From Plasmopara viticola (Eukaryota > Oomycota > Peronosporomycetes > Peronosporales > Peronosporaceae), in NCBI GenBank assembly GCA_001695595.3, contig MBPM02000008.1, positions 868,001 through 932,000 of the forward strand: a stretch of DNA of 64,000 nucleotides. The letters are read 5' to 3'. Shown here piece after piece: positions 43,228-57,412 of the stretch (position 1 is the first letter of the stretch; each line of letters starts with the position of its first letter). Both the position numbers and the translations under genes were made by a program. Below the pieces are notes generated by a model. It had not been told where the DNA came from. It did not search any database and worked only from the letters and a program-made list of their open reading frames with translations.

Positions 43228-45300
43228 AGTTTTCTTTACCGCTATCTTTGTTCTATAGCTATTAGATAGAAAATGTTATGGGTTTTAAAAGCTTGCACAA
43301 ATAAAAGCTCCACACCAAATCGTCTACTAAGCCACTTAAATTTTATAACTATGGGTGAAATTTCTGCTGGGTTTGCTACTTTTTTACACTGCCTACACTT
43401 TGTTGTTAAATTACACACAAATTATTTTGCAGCTTCATTTTTTCATGTAGAAGTGTCTAGTCCAGGTTTGTGAGAAGTGTTTCTGTATGCGGCAGTACGT
43501 TTTAGTGGGCCTCGTCACAATATTATAAAGTCCCTTTTTTGAACTTGTAACAGCTAGCCACCGTTGACCGTCAATGTGGTTAGCACAGCACCATAGCGAC
43601 TTTTTTTGCTCATGACCATTATCATTAGGGTCGACCACAGCTGTTACAGAAGCCATTCTGCTGCTGGGGTACAGACCGTCGAAAAGTGTTTCTCGTTCTC
43701 GGCAATAGCATTGCCTTTTAAATTACTTGGTGGCTGTATACCTTTTGGTAGCGTATTTCGGGAATCTAATCCCAATTAGTATGTCTGTCTAACTCAACGA
43801 CTTTTTTACTAAGCCAAAATCGTTTCCAAGTTCTCTTGAACTTGATTTACCCGGTCTCTAAATGTCCGGGACAAAGTTCATCAGTATTTGATTCTGGATG
43901 TCACTGCTGTCCAGCTTTTACTCTATCTAAATCAGTTTAGTGTCGACGGTCTATAGACGTTTGTACTTCTAGAAGTAATTATAGCATTGTACCCGTCAAG
44001 TCCTTTTTTCTGGAGCGTTGATTTGTATACGCATTGGTTGTAGGATTTGTATTCGTAGCCTGATGTATTCAGTATATCAATAACAAACTCCACACACCCG
44101 CATCATCAAGAGTGATAAAGTACGCGATAGGCAAACCAATTTTTAAAGAAAAAAGAAGTCTACTTGAGGAATGTGAATGTACAATCCAGCAACGTCTGCG
44201 TCTTGCAATTTAAGCACAAGCAATTATAATACCTGTCGGCCGTGCAAGAAATTCATTGTTCTAAGGAATCAGCTCGTGAGCTGCCTTCCCTACCAAACCT
44301 TGTATGGCATAAGTGAAAAGAGATGACTGTTAATTCTTATCTCTTCGACTACGACAAGTCGATTTGGTCATCGCTGTGACTAAACAGGCAACAAAGAGGA
44401 CTACCAGTCAGCTGGGACAATTAAGACAACAACAAAGAAGGTAACTCAAGCTTTCAGGGATATCTCTGCTCAAAATTTGACCTTCGAGTCTAGGGCAATA
44501 CATGCCCCGCGTAAATGATAAATCCTCTTACTTTTACTTATATGTAATTCTGCAATCAAATCAAAAAATACAGACAAATTAATAACTTTCAAAATAACTC
44601 ATTGTGCAGGCTGGTTATATACAGATGAGTTACCTATGCAGCCACCATAACTTGGAGCGTCTATCGAATGAGAGCCAGCTTCTAGCACAAAAGAACGGCT
44701 TGATGTAAAAGGTCGTTCGTAGCAGTCATCGTCGTGTATTCGGTGGTGTAGTTCGATTAGTCGCTACGCGGCCGTTAATTTGCGAGACAAAGAACGTAGT
44801 AAGAAACCTGTAACGTAAACTTCGACTAAGGTGTCTTCGAGATGGTGGATTGATTGATAGCCACTTGATTGAGTTTTGGGTGTTATGGGTGCTAGGGCGG
44901 AAATGATGCATCATACTTAGCTCGATACTTACATGATATCCTTCGAGAGAGCTTTCCAAAATAAGCAATATGGTGTGCAGCTTTCAAAGATTGATTAGAT
45001 GTGGGAATTTACCTAATGTTGAACAGAAGCAAAGACCTTCGAATTCATGTAATGTCAGCTGCTCAACATTTAAAGGTGTATTGCATCTTTAGCTACAGAA
45101 AGAAAGTGCTATATAGAGCCGAGCGTATCATGACTTCCCAGTCGAAGTAAGGTTAGCGTACAATATACAATCAGCTATTGTCCAAGGCTGTCGGTTAGCT
45201 GAAATGTCTTGTAAATATTGAAGCTTGCAATGATTAAAGAAGGTTTTTTGACCTTCAAGCAATTCAGGACCTAATGCTTTATGCCATTTCTCATGCGTGA
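43228..45300. other. Gene-poor stretch after the housekeeping cluster
   Basis: No supported gene was found. A minus-strand 73-codon ORF with an ATG (43656-43435) is the only coding-like stretch and has no recognised motif. The rest is AT-rich with scattered short ORFs. This marks the right edge of the gene-dense island. Confidence 0.5.
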
Positions 45301-45450
45301 CACCGCCTGTCGAGGTGACGTGAAGCTATTGCATTAATTTTAATTGAACGAACAACTTTATCATGTTGGTTGTAACTGGTTCAGCCTGGCTGTTGAAAAC
45401 GGCCACCTCGACGCGGCTCGGTGGCTTTTAGACATCTACTTCCAGTTATT
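45300..45450 (+). pseudogene. Ankyrin-like repeat gene remnant
   Basis: A short frame reads SLAVENGHLDAARWLLD around 45384-45435, the pattern of the (A)xxNGHLxVVxWL ankyrin-like repeats abundant in oomycetes. Upstream, CRGDVKLLH fits a preceding unit, interrupted by stops. Nothing continues far downstream, so only about one to two repeats survive. Confidence 0.5.
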
Positions 45451-45889
45451 CTTTGAATGGCGAAGAAGCTGGAATAAGACAATCTGTACTGCTCTTACGT
45501 TGTCTCTTAGAGAATGGGTGTAACGCAGTCGCAGAGAAAGATTTTACATAGATCAGTCTTAAATGAGGCATGAGTGGCAAGCTTGGCGAAGTCGTTTAAG
45601 GAGGAGATAGTTCGTTGCTGACAGGAAATTGAGAAGTGGTATTAAATGGAGAGCATTAAAGAACTTCTGTCGTGCTACACCTTTACTGATTACACTCAGC
45701 GATGTACTACTACCCTATCAAAGACTATCATTTTTCTGTACTCCATCAGGCTTTTCACATATCATGAATAAACTTTATCGAATGAGACCTCTTGCCTCCT
45801 ACGATTTGAAACATAAGGACAGTCTAAAACTGTATGATTTCATATTTCAATGGACAGTACTAATGCAAATGTATTTTGGATAGGATATG

Positions 45890-47950
45890 GCGTAGTAGCC
45901 GCTACCGGCTAACCTGCCGGTGACGACAAATACATCAAATGATTTCCTTACATCGCGATGCCTGATTCAAAGTTATGGCTCATCTATATGCATTTTCATT
46001 CGAGAACGGTAAGTCTGAGAATGTGCTTTAGATTTTACTCCTCTCAATTGTATTGCACTTTTTTCTTTTACTTACAGCGTCCGTTTACGGCTCCAACGAA
46101 TTTTTTTCGAAGCCATCGACCCGCTTACCTTTTTCCGGCGCTTAGGGCTCTGAAGATACAGCTTCAACAATGAAGTGTGGAGCCCTTAATGCAGTTTTAT
46201 TCCTTGGAATCCTCGCAAAGCGTTCTTCACGATCGCAAATGGGCCGTTACATCTTGGCACAAAATTGTTTGCCTAAGCAAAACCTTTGTGAACAAAGTAT
46301 GGTTTTCTGCCCACTACAAGTAACATACCGCTTTTTTGAAAGTCTTGGACATGTGTATTTTTGTCGTTGCAGTAATGCATTCTTGTCGTTCGCTCATCCG
46401 GTCATGTGCGACATCTTGACGTTGTAGAAGCTCTCTTGCTAAATTTCCAGCTTGTAATAGTTTGTAGCTAATGTCACATCCGCCGGCATATAAGAAATAT
46501 ATTCTAGGTCTGCTTTTTTAGGGTGAAACTTAAGTTGTAAAGTGTACGCGTCGATTATAGACTAACTAAGCCAAATGCAAAAGGTCATCCCAATTATTTC
46601 ATGCTAAGTTGACGAGTTCTCGGAGCGACAAAACAAACAATATATTTCAATTGTCCATCTGTTTGTGGCATAGAAGCCAAAATTAGATAGTGTTGCGCTC
46701 CCATAGTAGACACGATTGCTTGCCATAATCGAGGTATGAACGTGGTGTCTCAGTCAAACACAATGGTCTTCAGCATGTCATGGAATTACATATATTTTTT
46801 TTTGCATGAAGACTTCGGCAATTTATGCGTTTTGTCCGGTGTCTTTGTAGCCATAAGCACAGTTACGCAATTAAACGTCACCATAACGGCATTTAAAGCA
46901 ATTTGGCCTTCGGCAAAAACACGACAAAGTACATTAAAATGTCGACTCATCTAAAATCCAGATAATAAATCTAACTTAAGTCTGCTTAGCCTTGTTGCGC
47001 CGACACAGTTTTAGATGTTGACATAGCGCTGGAAGCGATTCGTCCTTTTCGGCCAGTAATGCTTTAACGTACGGCCAGATACATTTCGTAAATTCCGGGT
47101 GGCCTGCCAATATTGCATTGTGATGACAGATGATGCTATTTTCCAGATCGTTTGTTGTCGGAAGTATGAGTTGCGAGCTCTCGTCCTCGCCTGATGGTAT
47201 TTAAAGTACCATCTTTTAATGAGTTCTTAAGCCCATCACTGCCTGATAAAGCCCTTTGATAATATACAGTGGGTCTCTAATCTATGCAGACATCGTCTTT
47301 GTGGATTGAGCTACTGTTACCTTGTTTGACACGATTGTCGCCACTGTTTCGCGATCATCCCAGTAGCTCCTGCAAGCCAACTCGGGCTTAATTCTGGATT
47401 GCGTGACAGTGCATCAGCCACAGTATTAGTTTACTTCTACATAAGATTCATAGGAGTTTTATCAAGCTCCTTGACCATTTAAAATTACTGTGGTTTAAGT
47501 CTTCTGCATGAAGATCATCTGAATACCTTTGTCATCGAAATCGATCGTAAATGGTTGATCGAGAAGATACACACGACCTACTTTAGTGCATGCATGATTT
47601 CCAGTAGCTTTTGTTCACGAAAACGATAAATCTTTTGACTAGTTTCATTATCCGACCAGTTAAGGCAACTATACAAAACATACCCGATTGCAAAAAAACA
47701 ACGAACTTGCTAAATAGATGCTGATGCGCTCAATGCTACATCACTTAATGCTAAGAAGGTAAAGTATCAAAATTTATCGATCAATGTAACGGGATCGTAC
47801 GGTATCTTATTTGAAGAACGCGTGCAGAAATATATAAGCTTTTTGGTGAAGAAGTGTTCACTACTCTTGTACTAAATCAATCGTTGTATGCAATAATGCG
47901 CAGTTTATTATTGAGTAATTACAACATTCAGTTTTGGCTTCCTACCTATA
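45890..47950 (-). mobile_element. Ty3/Gypsy chromodomain retroelement fragment (RNase H, integrase, chromodomain, LTR edge)
   Basis: Reading the minus strand from about 47.8 kb down gives an RNase H region (AIGYVLYS; REQKLLEIMHALK; then NTVADALSRNPELSPSW at about 47.4 kb). Integrase-like sequence follows at about 46.7-47.1 kb and an integrase tail with chromodomain-like sequence at 46.0-46.4 kb. The plus-strand ORFs there are shadows. At 45894-45944 the sequence is an inverted copy of the block at 58.06-58.11 kb, which looks like the start of an LTR. The fragment has many stops and frame changes and is dead. Confidence 0.7.
45894..45944 (-). repeat. Probable LTR edge, inverted copy of the block at 58.06 kb
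   Basis: It contains CCGGCTAACCTGCCGGTGAC, which reads on the other strand as the CACCGGCAGGTTTGCCGG block at 58075-58092 with one or two differences; flanking bases (AAATGATT / AATCATG) match too. It lies just beyond the chromodomain end of its element, as expected for a 3' LTR start. Confidence 0.55.
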
Positions 47951-50900
47951 AATGTTGGTATGCACTAGATTTAGCCTCGGGGAAAATGCCGTTTGTCAAA
48001 AATTAGCAGCCACCATTTCTTAAGAAATAAAAGACTTTTATAAGCTTAAAGCACACATAAAGGCTTTAAGTAATGATTTTATCCGGGCGACCACCGTCGT
48101 GCCACGCCAGGGGCTCACAATCCTCTTGTATACGGTAATGTATTGTACTTACTCAGTGTGCGGTCGTCGACCTGTGAAACAAAAAGAGACGTATTAGAAT
48201 GTATATTTATGTAGCACAGAAAACGAACGATTAACACTAAACATACGCTTTTGAGACGGCAAACTTGTCGGGAGCCATTCAAACGATGGCCTGCGTTGTG
48301 GGTACCATGAAGGGACCTCCTGACCTCCATGTTTTTTTACATAAATCACCGATCATGAAGTTATTGCTGGCTCTACAGGCAAGTCGCCTATCCTTCCAGC
48401 TAGGAAGTGGGCTGTGAAATATTTATTTAATCTCAGGTCAGCTTAGGTGGGATCGATCACTGTTAAATGGCGGAGTGCCGCCGTCTCCGGTGCAAGATTC
48501 GATGATAATTTAGAAATAGATGCTGGTGCACTCAAAGATGCATAGTCGTCGTGAAGTGGGATTACATGGAAAAGGAAGCCGGCCTGTATTTGCACGGAAG
48601 TGGTTCAAATGCTAAGACTTTTCGATACAGAAATATCAGCTCTGCGCTAAATTTAAAAATTTGCTCAAGAATTATTCGTTCTTAAAACTGGCAACTATGG
48701 GGCAGCAATTGATCATATCTGCGTAGTCGTACGCTCGCAGCAGTGTATACAATGTGTTTGACAATACCTCCAACCCAGCGCAACATCTGTCATGTGCGAT
48801 TATCGTGCCGGTAGTGCATTGCGACATTGAAAACAATGCATGCAAAAGGGTTTATCAAATCGCAGCTTTGCATGTAGTGATTAGAAGCAGAGAGTAAAGG
48901 CCTATTTACAATGTTTTTGAAGGATTTTCATTCATGTAAAAAGGGTAAAAATGCTATAAATTGATCCTCTTTTTTAACGACAAACGAATGTATTGATGTC
49001 TTGTAGATCCGACCTTGGAGGTAAAAAAAATAAAGCCATTTGACACAGCTTGCTAATTGCATTTTTCTCTTATTCGAGGCAACTTCTCTGTCTGACGTTC
49101 TCTTTGATGTTTCTCCCCACTACATATTTTTCAGAGAGACAGCATTTATCTATCTATCGGACTGGACATTATTGATACCATTTAGATTTTTTCATACATC
49201 TCTAGGTGCGCAGCCTATCAAGATCAACAAATTCTTCCACATCTTAGCGCCAAATATCAACAAAAAGAAGCTATCATTGATTTGAATGTCGCTTGAAGCA
49301 TAATTTTTTGGAGAAAACATCTGAGGGCTCCGGCCTTACGGCCTCGCTTATGTCTGCCAGACTTGAGACACGTCATGGCGAACAGCACGCGGTGCTCCGA
49401 ACGATGTAGGAGATTGTTTCTCTTCATTACTCCTTGATATGAAGGGCGAGCTTCACTTTTACGCAAAATGCACTTTTGGGCAGCGCTGTCACCAGGGTCA
49501 AACTCAGCATCTTGTCGAGTTGAGGTAATATTCATGATCTAAGAACTTAAATGGGTTTGAGATCTCAAATAACAAGTTTATAATGTCATAGACGGTCTTG
49601 GTTTTGGTGCTGAAGTTTAAGTGTGCTTTTGCCATAAAAGTCCGAGGCGCTATGAGTTTGTATCGAACTTTCTTATATTACTGCGAGAGAAGGGCTCATA
49701 GGAGCATGATGCTGCGGACCATTTGTCGCAGGACAACAGTCGACGTTTATAAGGCGTGGAAATTATTGAGGATCAACACCAAATATTCGCTCTATTGTGC
49801 TTCCGAAAGATCACGATCAATCACAAAAGAATTATATTCGAATTTGTCCTTCTACGTATCAGATCCGTGCGCTTTCTTCAAAGACACTGCGTCAATGCTG
49901 TAGACACTAATGGAATCCGAAGTATTACAGCCAGCTAGTCGGGCACAAATTTGTAGATAGACAACGGCTTTGTAATGAAGCTACAATCCGTGCTTTTGAG
50001 CTACAACAAAGATATAATAATGAGCTTTGACTCATTGTGGTCACACGGTCAGTCAAAGAACGGGTACAGAGTGTGGGGTCGGTAGCGACTATACTGCTCG
50101 CTTACAGGAAGCAATTCGCGACGCAGTCTTGCAAGTGGTGTGGCTTAAGTAAGCATGGCACATGCAGAAGACCTTTGAAAGTCTAAAAAGAATAGCTTGA
50201 TTTAATATCGTGAAGCCAAAGATCTCGTCAGAGGAAGCCCAAATTTTCTTGTCAATCTGATGCTAAGGTTGGCGAGTAGTAGGAGACCATAATATCAAAA
50301 ATTGTCGTTTTAGAGCGAACGTGAGCTGACGCGCGCGGCACGAGTGGACTTGAGGAGCGACTGAAGCTCTATATGACAGCACACCATACTTGTACTTATT
50401 TACCTCTTGGTTTTTTGACACTGTAAGCATGGCTCGTGTAAAGTACATTTTCTCATTGTTTTGTTAGCTTCTTTTTCGCGCTTCATGAATTGCACAAGTC
50501 ACGATTATTACGTTTGATAGGTAGACAAATTAGGGGGAAGTTTGACTTTAATGTTTTAAAGTCAGAAAGAAAACGAGTTTATTAGGGTTACACGAGCTCA
50601 ACAGTCATGGTGTTACCGTATTGTATCTTAAAAGTCGTTCAAGTCATAAAACAGGTCAAACTTGTAAATTCGTCTTTTGATTAGGGGTATTTTAAAAGAT
50701 AGTAGGCTAATCATTATTGTCGAATAGTTTTTTGTCATTAAAGTTTGATGAAGCTCAGCTTCCATTTTGAGGCGTAAGCCCTGCATTGCATCTTGGTGTT
50801 CAACAAGCAGTGGTTCGCACGAGTCCAATCAATTGGTGCTACATTGCCGCTGGTTATCAGCGTTACGCAGACTAATCTATCAATAAATGACCTACGACAT

Positions 50901-53900
50901 ACGTGATACCTCACAAGATTGCACGTTTTTTGCAAGATGCTAGTCGCTGACCCCTAAGTGCCATTGCAGGGAGCAAGAAGACATGACGGACTTAAGCAAG
51001 TAGCAAAAAAGAGCAGATTAAATTGACCAGAAGGTGTATATTTCTGGACTCAATAAGCTTCCATTTCGCTTAACTGTCTTACACAGTATGATCGGATAAT
51101 ATATATTCTTAATTCACTTCGTATCAATTGGAAATGCAAAATTGCGATTGCAACAAGGCAAGAAAGTCGGCTAAAAAATGCGCTTTTAGCTGTGGTCAAG
51201 AAGAGGATCAATCTGTCTAATACACAAAGGCTGATCGTAAACGAGATTTTCAGAGCAATTGCTTTGGACACTCTGACAAAAACGATCTTGTCATAATATA
51301 GCTCAAAGAGCGGTATGCTGGTAGCTGCATTAAGCGTAAAAATGTATATACTGGGCATGTAGACAGTAATTTTATTTTCGTAGTTATAGATACATCAAGT
51401 TTGGTTAAGTCACAAGCACAAACGTGATGTGACCTATGAGAACGGTCTCGAAGGGCTATGCAAGGTATGCATCAACGTTTGTCCGTGATATCTGGCGGGA
51501 AGTGGCGGCGCTTTCCGTTACAAAACTAAGGATGAGGTGACTGAAATGAAGTTTTTTTCAAGAAATACGCGGTAAATCTTTGCTAAAAGCACTATGCATC
51601 GGCACACTAAGCCGTTCTGGTGGCTTCCGTGTAGCTATAAGCCGGTGAGTGTTAATCAAGCCATACGCCATTGCCTTATCAAGTTCTTGGTGCGAGATCG
51701 GACTCATGTAGTGGAACGGTAGGGTTTTGGACGTTGCACATGAGTGCTTCTTTTGAAGCAAACTGTGGAGCGTGCTGGTGTGTCTACCGGACCACGGTTT
51801 GGCGGTTAAACACATCAACTACTCTACTTATACTTTGGTGCCGAAAATTGTTTAAGATTCAAGCGTACACCGAATTAAGGACGCTTGTGATATCTCAATG
51901 ACGAAGTCACGCTGACGTCGACAAAATCAGAAGGGAAAAAAGAGGCTGAAATTTTTGTGTGCATGTTGCTCAAACATGCAGAAAGCAATAAAGAGTATTG
52001 CGCTAATGACCTGGAGTATTTTAAGGTCAATATCATGCTATCGGTTCTGCTCAACCAGCGAAAAATTTAATGCATCTTATCCACGGTATCTTCACAGTGA
52101 TAAGTGCTTTTAGAGAAAAATGTGCTCGAGGTTGATGAGCAATACCTACTCATTGCAAAGACGACTACGTAATAAGCTACAGACGCGAAGAGAGATGATG
52201 TAGAGCCAAAGCGAGAGATCGGGTTTGCCTAAGCTTTCAGTGTTTGCAGATCGAGGCGTGGTATTGGCCAACATCTTGTCCCTTACTATAGTGCTTCGAC
52301 CAGAAACACGCAACCGCGTGAATCTGTATTTATCGTAATATCTGCCCGATCAATAAATAAAAGAAAATCAAATGCGATAATTTTCCAAATTCAAAGCCAG
52401 AATTGGTAATGCATTAATCAGCGCTAAGATTATTTTGGCTACGTTGTAAATGTTAGGCATGCAAGCAATGTCTCAACACGATATTACCGATCAATGATCA
52501 ATGATGATGCCAAGAGTCTGCAAGTGTTGAAAGCTTAGGCAAAAACCGCTCTAGTACCTATGTAACCAGGAAGTAAGTTGTTCGGTTTGCTGAAAGATAG
52601 GTGTAATAAAAGTGAAAGTTGATCTCGTGTAAGGCTTAAAGTAGAAGTTTGGGTCTAACCCACTTACTTTAAGACGTGACATGGCAGGTGGATATCGATG
52701 CGGCATCCTCCGACTGTAAACTCAAAGACTTAAACGGTTAAAACAGCACCTAAAATAGTATGAGCAAAAATGATGCGACCTTAGGTCTTAAATAGGATGC
52801 GAGAGTTCGAGACAACTAATTTTATGCTGTTTTCGCGCAAAAAGAGTTATAGCCAGCAGTTTGCCGACGGCAAAGGTAAAAACAACATAAAATATTGTGG
52901 GACATGTCAACTACTTGGTCGGGATGATTAAGCAGCACTCAGACACTCAATTGATTTTTTTTGTGCATACGACTAGCTTTAATGTAAGTGAGGGGATCGA
53001 TTGTAACTGCAACGGCAACACACTAATGATTAGACGGACTTGTCATATCGACAATGTGACGAGCAGATCCTCCCAAAAAGAAGCACAAATTGTTAGGGTT
53101 TTTGTGTTAATTTGTCTCAAAGCATCAAAAGATGCAGTCGCGAACAATTAGCGGGGAGGGAGCTTTGGCTTCAATCTTTTTCATTAAACGAGGTCGCATA
53201 GCTGTGACTTTTCATAGATAGCTCCATTGCAAAATATTAAGCTGGGTAAATCGTTGCGTCAAGACGGCAACAACGCAAGCGAAGTCCAGATACAAAAGTG
53301 GAGGCAGGGTTATAAACGACCTTCTTTTCGACACAAAGCTCAATTATTACTTTCCAACACGAGAACTCTCATAAAGTCCGGTACAATTGCAGAGTGAGGT
53401 TGACTCAGACGGTTGACTTGGCTTTAAACCTGTGCTTTAAGGTTCTAAAACGAGCTCACATAAAATCAAATTTTTATTAGTTAAAAGCTAAAGCTACATT
53501 GGTCCTAAAAGATTGTATAGACTCATTTGGATTCGCCAGTAGTAGCAGCTTCAAGAATATACACGTCAATACTCGCCAAGGCTAAATCTTGAATTCAATT
53601 TGGAAGTCATAACATTCTCGTGGATTTGCTACTTGCGTCTTGAACAAAGGAAAACGTGCCTTTTTGTAATGGCTTAAAAGCATGACCACCATTCGGTTAA
53701 CAAATTTATTGCCTTCGACAATGAATCAACGCCCTACAGAGATCAGGATGAGTTTATGTGTTTGACAGGTTACAACTCAAATATAAGGTAGTTAATCGTA
53801 ACAATTGATTTGGTATAGTTTCGCACATACAAATCGGTTAGTTGCAATCAAGACGGAGCACGTGTTGCAAATAAGTAATGCCCAGTTGGTACTCCAATGC

Positions 53901-55440
53901 GATCACAGGGGGACATGCTCTGGATTTAAAAAATTGTTTATGGTGTTAGCAAAAATACTTTACCAAGTTGACGCATGATCTTTTCGAAAATGTCGCACAG
54001 AGTGCCTTATCTAGAAGCGCAAAAAAATGTGCAGAGGGAAGATAGGATCGTGTGCTTGTAATCTTGATAGGCGATGTAGAAAACGTAGCTCTTAACAACA
54101 AGGTAGCAGTCTGTGTGACCTATCTTTCGTTCTACTTCGCTTGTATCTAATTTAGGAAGATTGGCATCCAGGCTTTTGCGTTTGTTCCGAATAGTCGAGA
54201 GGCGGTCTGTGCTTTACATGTCAAAGCATCAATGGCAAGATTCATTTTGACAAGAGGTGTATATCAGGTTCTATTTGGAGTCACATTCGAAAATGCGCAT
54301 TCTAACAATCCTAATTTATTTGGACTCACATTCACATCCAAAGATGTGGTAAGATTACTGCAACTAGTTTCCGCTACTTCAATCGACCGCATCACTTTCA
54401 AGGTGCTCTACATAGCTCAAGTCTAGCCAGCTGTCCCTTAGGGAGAGCTGGCTGCACATTGACTACCAATTTTCCGCTCACTGGACTTCAGCAAACATGC
54501 TGGCACCCTTTGCTCTTTATTGCTAAGGCTCTTTGAGCACTAAGCTCTACATGCACTATACCATTTTGCTAAGAATTTCTCTTGTAGGACAACCATGAAA
54601 AGACTGGCTTTGCAGTAACGAGAAAATCATTTGCAATTTCCTCTGTCATACAGAAAATATATATTTTGAAGCCCATATCCACAGCTTTTGTGCAGCTAGA
54701 AGTATGTTAGTTAAATTGCGCTCGCACAGCCATTTGACATTGTTGTGAAATTATCTTGAAGATGCATTGTTTTTCTCGAAACGACGGTCTCTAATAAAAA
54801 AGACTACTCACGTATGAACGTGCAATTGACCACTTCGCCCTACTACTTAAACGGCTTTATTCGATCTGGCGTGATGATATGAAGTTAGATATGTCGTCTT
54901 CAAGCAAATATGACAGCTTCATTGGGGCCGTTTATTCGTCAATAGACTGTACGACACGAGTTAGTGCGTCTGCGCTAGCTGGGGGGTAGTGCTCGCGGCT
55001 ACTCGCGCCTCCTCTTGAATATTTATTCGTGCTGGACTTACAATATTTCACGATCAAATTTGATTTTTTGCTTGCCCTACTTTCATAAATAATGGTCACA
55101 TCCGGCTTTTAACAAGACAAAAGTGACATTAACAGAAAGGACCGTTGCATCACTTTTACTGTAAGCTGCAAAGAGTAATGCATTTTTTTTCGAAGGCAAA
55201 AAACCTTGCATTCAGTTTTTTAATGACAAGGCCCGAATTTTCGAGATGTAGAGTGATACTTGAGAATATAAGTCCTAACAGCACTGATTGAGGACCAGTA
55301 TTTCGCATAGAGTCTTTTTAGCGAGATGAATTTAGTTCGGAAAAAAATTGAGCATGAACTTGTTTTAGCCTGGTACCGAGCCAATGTCCACCAATCTATA
55401 GCGCCAGAGACCCGAATAGCTTAGGAGGATTCAAGAATGG
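47950..55440. other. Repeat-rich, gene-poor stretch without recognised genes
   Basis: Short ORFs occur on both strands (for example 49535-49257 minus, 49598-49903 plus, 51818-51558 minus, 52897-53151 plus), but none shows a motif I recognise. Some are probably further retroelement debris, and the part just before 55440 may be the degenerated gag/protease end of the next element. No RNA genes were seen. Confidence 0.45.
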
Positions 55441-55770
55441 ACTAAAAAGATGCAGTTTTCGACTAAGTGCATCTGCCTTTATGGAACTAATATTTTGTGT
55501 TAAGAAGCCTGTAGACATTGGGCACGATTATCGTCGGCTAAATCTAGCGGCGTTCTTGCCAGCAAAATCGTTGCCGCGAGAGACAGACACCTTTTGTATA
55601 ATGTCTGAAAGCCATTAATTTGTGCACAGATCTTCTGTGAAGCTACTAATAGGTCATGTTAGGTGACTGGATATCCTTTTTACCGCTTTTTTTACCACCA
55701 ACGGTAATAATTCACCCCATACAACTAAGCGGAAGCCCGTATACGTCTGATAGGCTTTTAAAGTCTTTTA

Positions 55771-55850
55771 GAGGGATATGAACCGCGATACACATTCAAA
55801 CCGTGATTTAGAGGGATATGAACCGCGATACACATTCAAACCGTGATTTA
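55771..55850. repeat. Exact 40-bp tandem duplication inside Gypsy pol
   Basis: The 40-base unit starting GAGGGATATGAACCGCGATA at 55771-55810 is repeated base for base at 55811-55850. The other Gypsy copy near 62.99 kb has no such duplication, so it arose after the copies separated and is recent, since no base has diverged. Confidence 0.95.
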
Positions 55851-56724
55851 AGTGGAGCGAAAATAGCAAATTTACATCAGGTCGTCAAAGTGTCAGTCGT
55901 GCGTAAGTAAAATCCTGTGCCAACGATACTTTTTGGTCGAAAAGCGTCCAATTCGATCTCATCAAGGGTAAAGTCATTGCAGCGCCTAGGACAAAAAGCA
56001 AATGAAATACTTCTAAGGCATTTGTACCTCAAGATTCTGCCTGGACTTTGCACAATTTGTATAACCACTTCACGACAGCATTAAGTAAACACGTGGCCGA
56101 AAAGCGATCGAGCTCTCGGACCATCAAGTATGCTGTTTCACCGATCTCGAGCGTCGCATGACGCTATCACCTATTTTACTTTTCTTAGAATTAAATCTCG
56201 ACTGGACGGTTCGAATATTGCCTTTTTTTAATCATGAGAAGGAAGAGTTAGTTGCTTTTGCTAACCGGAAGATAAAGCCAATCAAACTGAGTCACCTTTT
56301 TCATTAACAAGAGCTGCTTACAATCATGCATGCTCTAACGTATGGCTTGTGTATCTTCTCAATCGACCATTCAAGGTCGATATCGTTGACAAAGGTACTT
56401 AGGTGATCCTGACGCAGAAGACTGCAAACCACAGTAGTTCTCAATGGTCAATGACCTTGCTGATTTTAAACCTTTACTAAGGTAGTTTATTTAGAAAAAA
56501 CACTGTAGTTGAGGCTTTGTCACACAATTCAAAATTATAGAAGTAGGCTGCTCATGTTAGCTTGCAAGAGCTACTGGAATAATCGCGAAACAGTCGCGAC
56601 AATCGGGTCAAACAAGGTGACAGTAGCTCAATCCACAAAGACAATGTATGCATGGATTAGAAACCTACTGTATTATATCAAAGGGCTTAATAAGGAAATG
56701 GTGAGCTTAAGAACTCATTAAGAA

Positions 56725-57412
56725 ATGGTACTTTTAATACCGTCAGGCGAGGACGAAAGTCCGCAACTCTATTTTTCTGACGCTAAAGATCCGAAAATTC
56801 CCGTCAACTATCACCACGATCGGTATAAGCAGACCACTCAGGATAAACGATGTGTATCCGGCCGTACGTTCGAAGCACTACTAGCCAATAAAGACGAAGT
56901 TTATTCAGAGCTATGTCAACGTATATCTATGTGTCGGCGCAACAAGGCTAGGCAGACAAGTCTAATAGGTAAACTTTATTCTCTGGATGTTCCAAAAGGT
57001 AGATGAGTCGACATTTTAATGAACTTCGTCGTGTCTTTACCGAAGACTAAATTGCTTTTAATGCCGTCTTGGTGCTTTTTGATTGCTCAACAAAAAGGAC
57101 CGTGTTTATCGTTACATGGACGCCGGACCAAACCGCATAAATTGCAAAGGTCTTCATGAAAATAAATTTTTATACCATGGCAGGCCCACAACCATTGTAT
57201 CTGACCGAGAAATCAAATTTACATCTAATTTACGGCAAGTAATTGTGTCTGCTATGGAATTTGAAACTATATGGCTTTGGTTTTATGCCACAAACGCATG
57301 GACAATCGAAACGAACGGTCCGTTTTGTCGCAGATTACTTCCGAAAATCGTCAATCAAGCACAGAATAACTGGGATGACCTTTTGCATTCAAATTATATA
57401 GCCTATGATTGA
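56725..57412 (+). pseudogene. Gypsy integrase region
   Basis: The Cys-rich finger (CQRISMCRRNKARQ), the sequence after PKGR resembling the GRWxxxSMDFVxxLPKT motif (MNFVVSLPKTK), and the catalytic-core motif TIVSDREIKFTS are clear. The C-terminal NNWDDLLHSNYIAYD matches the 'DWDxLLPxAEFAYN' motif. Stops at about 57004 and a frame change near 57100 split it. It is part of the 55.4-58.1 kb element. Confidence 0.85.

Noticed and set aside
45958..46427. Plus-strand ORFs of 71 and 85 codons
   Set aside because: They mirror antisense ORFs at 57.7-58.0 and 59.7-59.9 kb, so they are shadows of the Gypsy integrase tail on the other strand.
51558..51818. Minus-strand 86-codon ORF possibly from a reverse transcriptase
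   Set aside because: Contains a helical QELDKAMAYGLI segment but no RT motif could be followed on either side.
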